Below are positions 59,209-64,000 of a stretch of DNA of 64,000 nucleotides, piece after piece. Under the pieces are notes generated by a model. It had not been told where the DNA came from. It made no database searches and saw nothing but the letters and a program-made list of their open reading frames with translations. Origin of the DNA: Phascolomyces articulosus (Eukaryota; Mucoromycota; Mucoromycetes; Mucorales; Lichtheimiaceae); the NCBI GenBank assembly GCA_025677815.1, contig JAIXMP010000002.1:1488001-1552000 (forward strand). The letters are read 5' to 3'. The translations under genes and the position numbers were made by a program. Each line of letters begins with the position of its first letter. The stretch's first letter is position 1.

Positions 59209-59701
59209 CTAGGCATCTTTGAATGGTGATGATGCACCAAGATAAGTCTTCATCATGGCAGGTGGTGTATTGATAAGTTTACCACGAATGTTTTCTTTCC
59301 CAAGTTCTTTATGAGCAGCCCAGCGATGGCAGCCACCAAATGCAAAATAATAATCTTGACCTTTATACTGAACATGATGCACATCCTATACAGAATAATA
59401 ACAATAACATTGGATTACTATAAGCCCTCGTTGAAAACATCACCCTTCTTATACACTTTTGTACATATCCATCACTTACAATAGGGGTCAAATCATCCTT
59501 GTGTTCTTCTGTTTGCATTGCCTTTTTCATTCCTTCCACTTTCTCTCTGTCAAGGATGGATGGAATAGGACGGTTGATGGCTGACATTGGAATATCGTAA
59601 ACTTCTTCAACTGAATGGCCATGAATCGAAAAGTTATCCACTGTTCTTTTACTGCTATCCGTTGTCATTTTTCGTAATAATCGTTGAGGAAATTGTTGCA
59701 T
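59209..59701 (-). CDS. SRX1: Sulfiredoxin
   Basis: Sulfiredoxin reduces the sulfinic acid form of 2-Cys peroxiredoxins using ATP and thiol. Two exons, 59701..59480 and 59385..59209, encode 132 residues (family ~120-140); phase 0 is kept (donor GTAAGTG, acceptor TGTATAG). The ParB-like fold signature is clear: VYDIPMSAINRPIPSILDRE, TPIDVHHVQYKGQDYYFAFG and the catalytic FGGCHR motif with Cys93, then WAAHKELGKENIRGKL and a YLGASSP end. Residues 1-12 (MQQFPQRLLRKM) are basic and lack acidic residues, so initiation at 59701 could give a mitochondrial leader, while initiation at the second ATG (59668) would give a cytosolic form. That dual use is inference. Confidence 0.93.
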
Positions 59702-59988
59702 AAAACAAATAAAAAAACTACTTTCTGGATTTTTTGCTGGGGATTTTATACCTGGAGCCAAGGAATCCAATCGTCACTTCTTTTTGAGGAAACCTTTGTC
59801 AGCACCACTTCCAGCCAATCGTTTCGGTCAAAAAGCATAAAAAACTCCGTGATGAAAAAAGTGTTTATTTTGAGCCTCTGGTGCTTACAAATATTCCAAT
59901 CCACGAATCAAATCCAATACTTTGATTCATCACTGTTTTATGACTGACTAAGCTCTCTCGAATACCTAGTTTGATAAAGACAATGATC

Positions 59989-60033
<45 letters not shown>

Positions 60034-61265
60034 GGGGGGGGGCGTGTATGCTTTTCTAGCCTTATAATCTTTGAAAGATGATCGGCATGTTTTTGAGTTT
60101 AAAGTTAACCAACGCTATTGCTTTCTCATTGGCAAATGGTGCCGGAATATATATCTATTATTCGATTCATTCATCAAAAAAAAAAGAGAAAGAAGACGTA
60201 CGTCTGAAGTACTAAGAGGAAGATTTTAATAAAGGTATTGAGGGTGATCGACCCGCAGTATATGTTTATATTGTACGTACCTTTTTTCTTTGGTTATAAA
60301 ATGTCGCATGGTGTATATGATGTTTGTTATTGTCTTCATCGCTGGGGTAAATTCGAACTACGTTCTTACCTGTACGTAAGCAGCAAAGAAGAGTGAGAGG
60401 GGGTGCAGAGCAGAATGTTTAGAGAAACATTCCAATGTTACTTTTTTCATGTGGGGTTAAGATAGATAAAATATATCTACTACTATATTATATAAAAAGC
60501 AGTAGTTGGTAGTAGTATTAATAATGGTGATGGGGATATAATTAAGCAGGAATCGTTCGGAAAATTCGCACTTGTTAGTTTAGTACGCACAATTGATATC
60601 TTTTATGTGGAAGGTCTTTTTATATAGTGAGCTCGACGCTTCATTTTCGATGTCATTGTAATATATAATAGACCTTTTATTTTTCCTTTGTATGTTTTTT
60701 TATATATATTTGAAAGATAATAATATCATAAACAAACAATAATAAAAAAACGATCAACGCATGGAAAATAAAGGTATTTATTCTCCCACAATTGAGATTT
60801 GAATCTTTGTAAAATCAACTGGAAATGTTGTTGCTGTTGTTGACTCTCTTGATCCTTGCTGATCTTTTCTTCCCCCCCCCAAAAAAAAAGAAACAGCACC
60901 ATAAAACGGGTAACAATTATCAAAAAGTAAGGTTGCAATTCAAATTTGAACAGTAGTAATATATATGTGCTCGTATAATTGTTGGTGCAGTATACTATAT
61001 TATAGAGAGGAACATATCTGAGCGTTCTAGTGTATGCAATGTTTTTTTAAAAAAAAATACAGATTCCTTGCTATTTTCTCCTTTTGACTGGTCAATCCAC
61101 TGAATAGCATGTTCTGTTATAAATACATCGAATAATCGTAACGGATTTGAAGATTTCCTTCTTTCACAAATTTTTCTTCTTTCTTTTTTTTATCTTTATT
61201 ATCAAAAAATAAAAGCCATTATTATCCATTTCTATTATCCATTTCAAAAGAAATAATCATTCAAC
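59702..61265. other. Gene-free divergent spacer
   Basis: 1.56 kb containing the 5' flanks of sulfiredoxin and of the acidic surface protein. Includes a (GA)n microsatellite (59992-60026). No coding exon is recognised. Confidence 0.45.
59992..60026 (+). repeat. (GA)n microsatellite
   Basis: About 17 consecutive GA units, roughly 290 bp upstream of the sulfiredoxin start. Confidence 0.85.
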
Positions 61266-62635
61266 ATGCATTCAAAGAAAGTATATGTTATCTTATTAGG
61301 ACTTACAGCAATGATGGGTAAATAAATGAGCATCATTTTTTTTTCCATACAATTGGCATACCATCTTTTCTTCTTTTTTTTTTTACGAATTACTGAATAT
61401 TAATTGAAATATTATGATTAGCTCGTGCAGCCGAAGAAAGTCAACAACAACATACCAATACTGAAGATGTGATTGGATTCCAACCTCAAGGCGGAAGAAT
61501 CAATCCCCAACAACTTCATAGTGGTATGCGCCCTATGGAAGCAGAAGAAGAAGAAGAAGAACAAGTCAATGCTGAGCAACCTATCATGGCAGCCGATTCA
61601 TTGAATAAGGAAGATCTTGAAGATATCGCAGCTGCTCAAGCCAACGATGTTGAAGAAACCAGCGAAGAACAAGAAAACGATATTACAGCCGCCGAAAATA
61701 AAGGTGAAGATGATGTTCTGACGACAACAAAATTAGTAGTTATGACAAAAATTGTTGACGGTCCTCCTCCAGGTGCTAAAGAAACTGGGCATTCCAATGT
61801 TGAAGATGAGGAAGAAGAAGACGAAGACGAAAAACCAAGAAAGAAAGATGTCAAGAAGCACAAGAATATTGACGAAGAAGAAGATGACGAAGAAGAAGTA
61901 AACGAAAAGCACGCTGATATAGATGAAGAAGATTACGATGAAGAAGATGAGGGTGACAAGAAGTCCAAGAACAAGAATGTTGATGAAGAAGATTTTGATG
62001 AAGAGGATGAAGATGATAAGAAATCCAAGAGCAAGAACGTAGACGAAGAGGATGAAGATGATGAGAGGTCCAAGAACAAGACTGTAGATGAAGAGGATGA
62101 AGATGACAAGTCCAAAAACAAGAACGTAGATGAAGAGGATGAAGATGACAAGAAGTCCAAGAATAAGAGCGTAGATGAAGAAGACGATGAAAAGGAATCC
62201 AAGAACAAGAATGTCGATGAAGAAGATGATGATGAAAAGAAATCCAAACATTCAAACACTGATGATGCCAAAGAAAAGGATGTAGATGAAGAAAATGAAG
62301 AAAAGGGCAAGGGAAAGCATGCCAAAGAAGAAAACGAAAAGAATGTAGATGAAGAAGATAATCTCGACTCTGTAAATCGGGCTATTGTTACTGCAAGTGG
62401 TGCTCCAAAGGCTTCTGGCTCTGCCTCCTCCAGCGCATCAGGTTCTGGTGGTGCTTCTGCTCTTGCTCCAACAAATACACTTCACATGTTATCTGCTTCA
62501 GCAAAGAGCGCTTCCGCTACACATCCTAGTACTACCGCACAAACCACTGCTGCTTCTGGTGCCTCTTTGGTTCAAGTGACCGCTGGATTAACAGCTGTGT
62601 CGATGGTAGCTGCTGTGATGAATATTCTTTTCTAA
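61266..62635 (+). CDS. Acidic Lys/Glu/Asp-repeat cell-surface protein, probably GPI-anchored
   Basis: Two exons, 61266..61317 and 61422..62635, encode 421 residues; phase 1 is kept. The first exon encodes a signal peptide (KKVYVILLGLTAMMARA). The middle (about residues 130-320) is a chain of imperfect 13-17 residue units of the type KSKNKNVDEEDEDD, alternating basic and acidic blocks. The C-terminal ~90 residues are Ser/Ala/Gly/Thr-rich and end in a hydrophobic helix (LTAVSMVAAVMNILF) right at the C-terminus, with small residues (SGAS) before it. Signal peptide plus Ser/Thr spacer plus terminal hydrophobic tail is the standard GPI-anchor layout. Function is unknown; cation or wall-polymer binding is only a guess. 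Codon-level similarity between units indicates repeat expansion. Confidence 0.75.
61900..62260 (+). repeat. In-frame tandem repeats within the acidic surface protein
   Basis: Units of about 40-50 nt encoding KxSKNKxVDEEDEDD recur about seven times with small indels that preserve frame. Confidence 0.75.
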
Positions 62636-63049
62636 AATAAATTTCCGTTGTTCTAAAAAATGTTTCAATCCATACTTTTCTCTCTCACACATCTTTCTAT
62701 AAACCATACAATTCATTTATATTTCATCCCTCAAGTATTTTTTCCCCTTCACCATCTATTTTTACTTTCAATAATTTAATTATATTTTTTTAAAAAAGAA
62801 TAAAAACAATAAATAAAACACATTTATAATAGCACATTTATACATTCGCATATATATAATTTTTTATGATATAACTCATCCAGTTTTTATGTAATATGGA
62901 TCAAAATATACAGAATTTTTGCTATGCATTATGGGAGAAAGAGAAAGAGTGTGTGTATGTGTATGAACAATAATATATTTTTTTAGCTGGTATGTTTTGA
63001 GTTCAATCTCTTTGGTAAAGAGATAAAGAGAAAAAAAAAATTGGTTTTT
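62636..63049. other. Convergent 3' spacer
   Basis: AT-rich DNA between the stops of the surface protein and the mitochondrial carrier; no feature seen. Confidence 0.5.
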
Positions 63050-63900
63050 CTATAAATTTTGGTTGGCTCGCCAATCTTTGAGGGCTTCGAATACTGTCAT
63101 ACTGATAGCTGTAGTAGGAATACCCCAAGCAATTCTTGCTACCAAACCTCTCGTAAATGCACGCCATCTACCTTCGTGTTTCCACATCCTTCTTACTATA
63201 TCAACTGGACCCAATCGAAACGCGGCACCTTGTTCAGCAGCTGAAATTTGCCATCGCGTCTTGACGATATCCAGCGGTGTCGAAAGCATAATACCCATTG
63301 TACTTGCCACGCCAGAACATAATAAATAAGCTCCCATAGGTAATTGAGCTGAATCGCCTTGATGATCAATATCATAATGACGCGCATAAGCCAGTTTACA
63401 TTGTTCATATACAGCAAAATAAGTCATGGTATGAGGAACAAAAACTGCCAGACCCATCCAATAACCACGAAAAAAGCCTTTGATCCCTTCTGTTTTCCAT
63501 ATACGTTTTGCTAAGGATGTTGCCGTTGTGTTTGTTGTTGATGATGATACTTCTGTTTGGGTTTGTAATTGATTCTTCATTACTTCCATCGGCGTAAATA
63601 ATAGTCCTGCAGCTACTTCGGCTAAACAACCTGATGCTAAGTGATTAAATATATCATCGCGTGCAAATAGACCTCCACGAAGAGCAAGCTGCGCTTTTGT
63701 CGTTTCGTAACAGGTCAAATAAACTGATAAGGCCGGGACCGAAAATAATAAAGTGACAGGTAGACCACGATAAAGAGATCGTAATGCACCCGTGAATTTA
63801 TTCGTGGTTAGTTGATCAGGGGGTAAAATGACTTGCTTCAATTGTTGATATTCATGACCTGTTGAACTTCTGACTTGAAGACGAGTTTTGATGGTGTCGA
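63050..63900 (-). CDS. Mitochondrial carrier family (SLC25) protein, 5' part outside window or unresolved
   Basis: The visible last exon runs 63900..63050 and encodes about 283 residues after an acceptor at 63901 (CATTGTAG). Three carrier repeats are represented: the first signature starts at VDTIKTRLQ right at the splice junction (its Pro would lie in the preceding exon), the second is PMEVMKNQLQ, the third PLDIVKTRWQ. Between them come LYRGLPVTLL, GFFRGYWMGLAVFVP, AFTRGLVARIAW and similar aromatic/basic segments typical of even helices. A short TTNTTATS insert and a DHQGDSAQ linker separate repeats. The family exchanges metabolites across the inner mitochondrial membrane; the substrate cannot be assigned. 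The first exon with the remaining first helix lies upstream, beyond 63905. Confidence 0.82.
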
Positions 63901-64000
63901 CTACAATGATTCAATTACACACCATGTACACCAATGTTAATAAACTTTTTTTTCTTTATGAATTTATCATTAGATTGACATGACAAAGTGTTTTAAGGGC

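Noticed and set aside
61733..62325. Long minus-strand frames rich in Ser, Phe or His
   Set aside because: They are antisense shadows of the GAA/GAT/AAG repeats of the acidic surface protein.

Overview
The window is nuclear DNA of an early-diverging fungus. Evidence: strongly AT-rich intergenic DNA, single-copy eukaryotic genes with many short introns (about 55-135 nt, GTAAGT-type donors, CTAAC-like branch sites, TAG/CAG acceptors), several microexons, and a gene set (Pho80-type cyclin, SAP30, TOPORS-like E3, SMARCE1-like protein, LctP-type lactate permease, FucP-type symporter) that fits Mucoromycota, probably Mucorales. The genus cannot be named from the sequence alone. Exon structures were built by hand from splice consensus, reading phase and remembered family similarity; no database search was possible.

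Layout. 1-22.6 kb is the gene-dense part. It holds a 3'-truncated VPS54, a coiled-coil protein, TIM10, a possible structured ncRNA (8.2-8.4 kb), a Pho80-like cyclin, a DNAJB6-like co-chaperone, SAP30 divergent from a TOPORS-like RING protein, an alpha-arrestin and a CRAL-TRIO/RhoGAP protein. 22.6-33.7 kb is gene-poor. It contains one small three-exon gene of unknown function (28.5-29.3 kb) and two decayed copies of it (23.9-25.1 kb). 33.7-41.7 kb carries two permeases, a FucP-like symporter and an L-lactate permease. 43.3-47.5 kb is a nest of mobile DNA: a complete Tc1/mariner-type transposon (45640-47507, TA target duplication, about 137-bp terminal inverted repeats, spliced DDE transposase) has landed in a 5'-truncated non-LTR retrotransposon. 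49.3-51.3 kb has an AtzA/MtaD-type amidohydrolase, followed downstream by three copies of a 22-24 nt cassette bounded by splice-site consensus. 52.7-63.9 kb holds a secreted PLB1-type lipase, PSMA3 (20S proteasome alpha) divergent from a SMARCE1-like protein, sulfiredoxin, an acidic repeat-rich cell-surface protein with GPI-type ends, and a mitochondrial carrier cut by the window edge.

Most genes are housekeeping and do not form a pathway together. Exceptions worth weighing are the neighbouring sugar-type and lactate permeases, the divergent SAP30/TOPORS-like pair (205 bp shared upstream DNA) and the divergent PSMA3/SMARCE1-like pair (249 bp). The most unusual items are the splice-cassette repeats at 49.3-49.6 kb, the structured GC island at 8.2-8.4 kb, the nested transposons, the tandem gene family with graded decay, and the run of very small exons (11, 14 and 18 nt).
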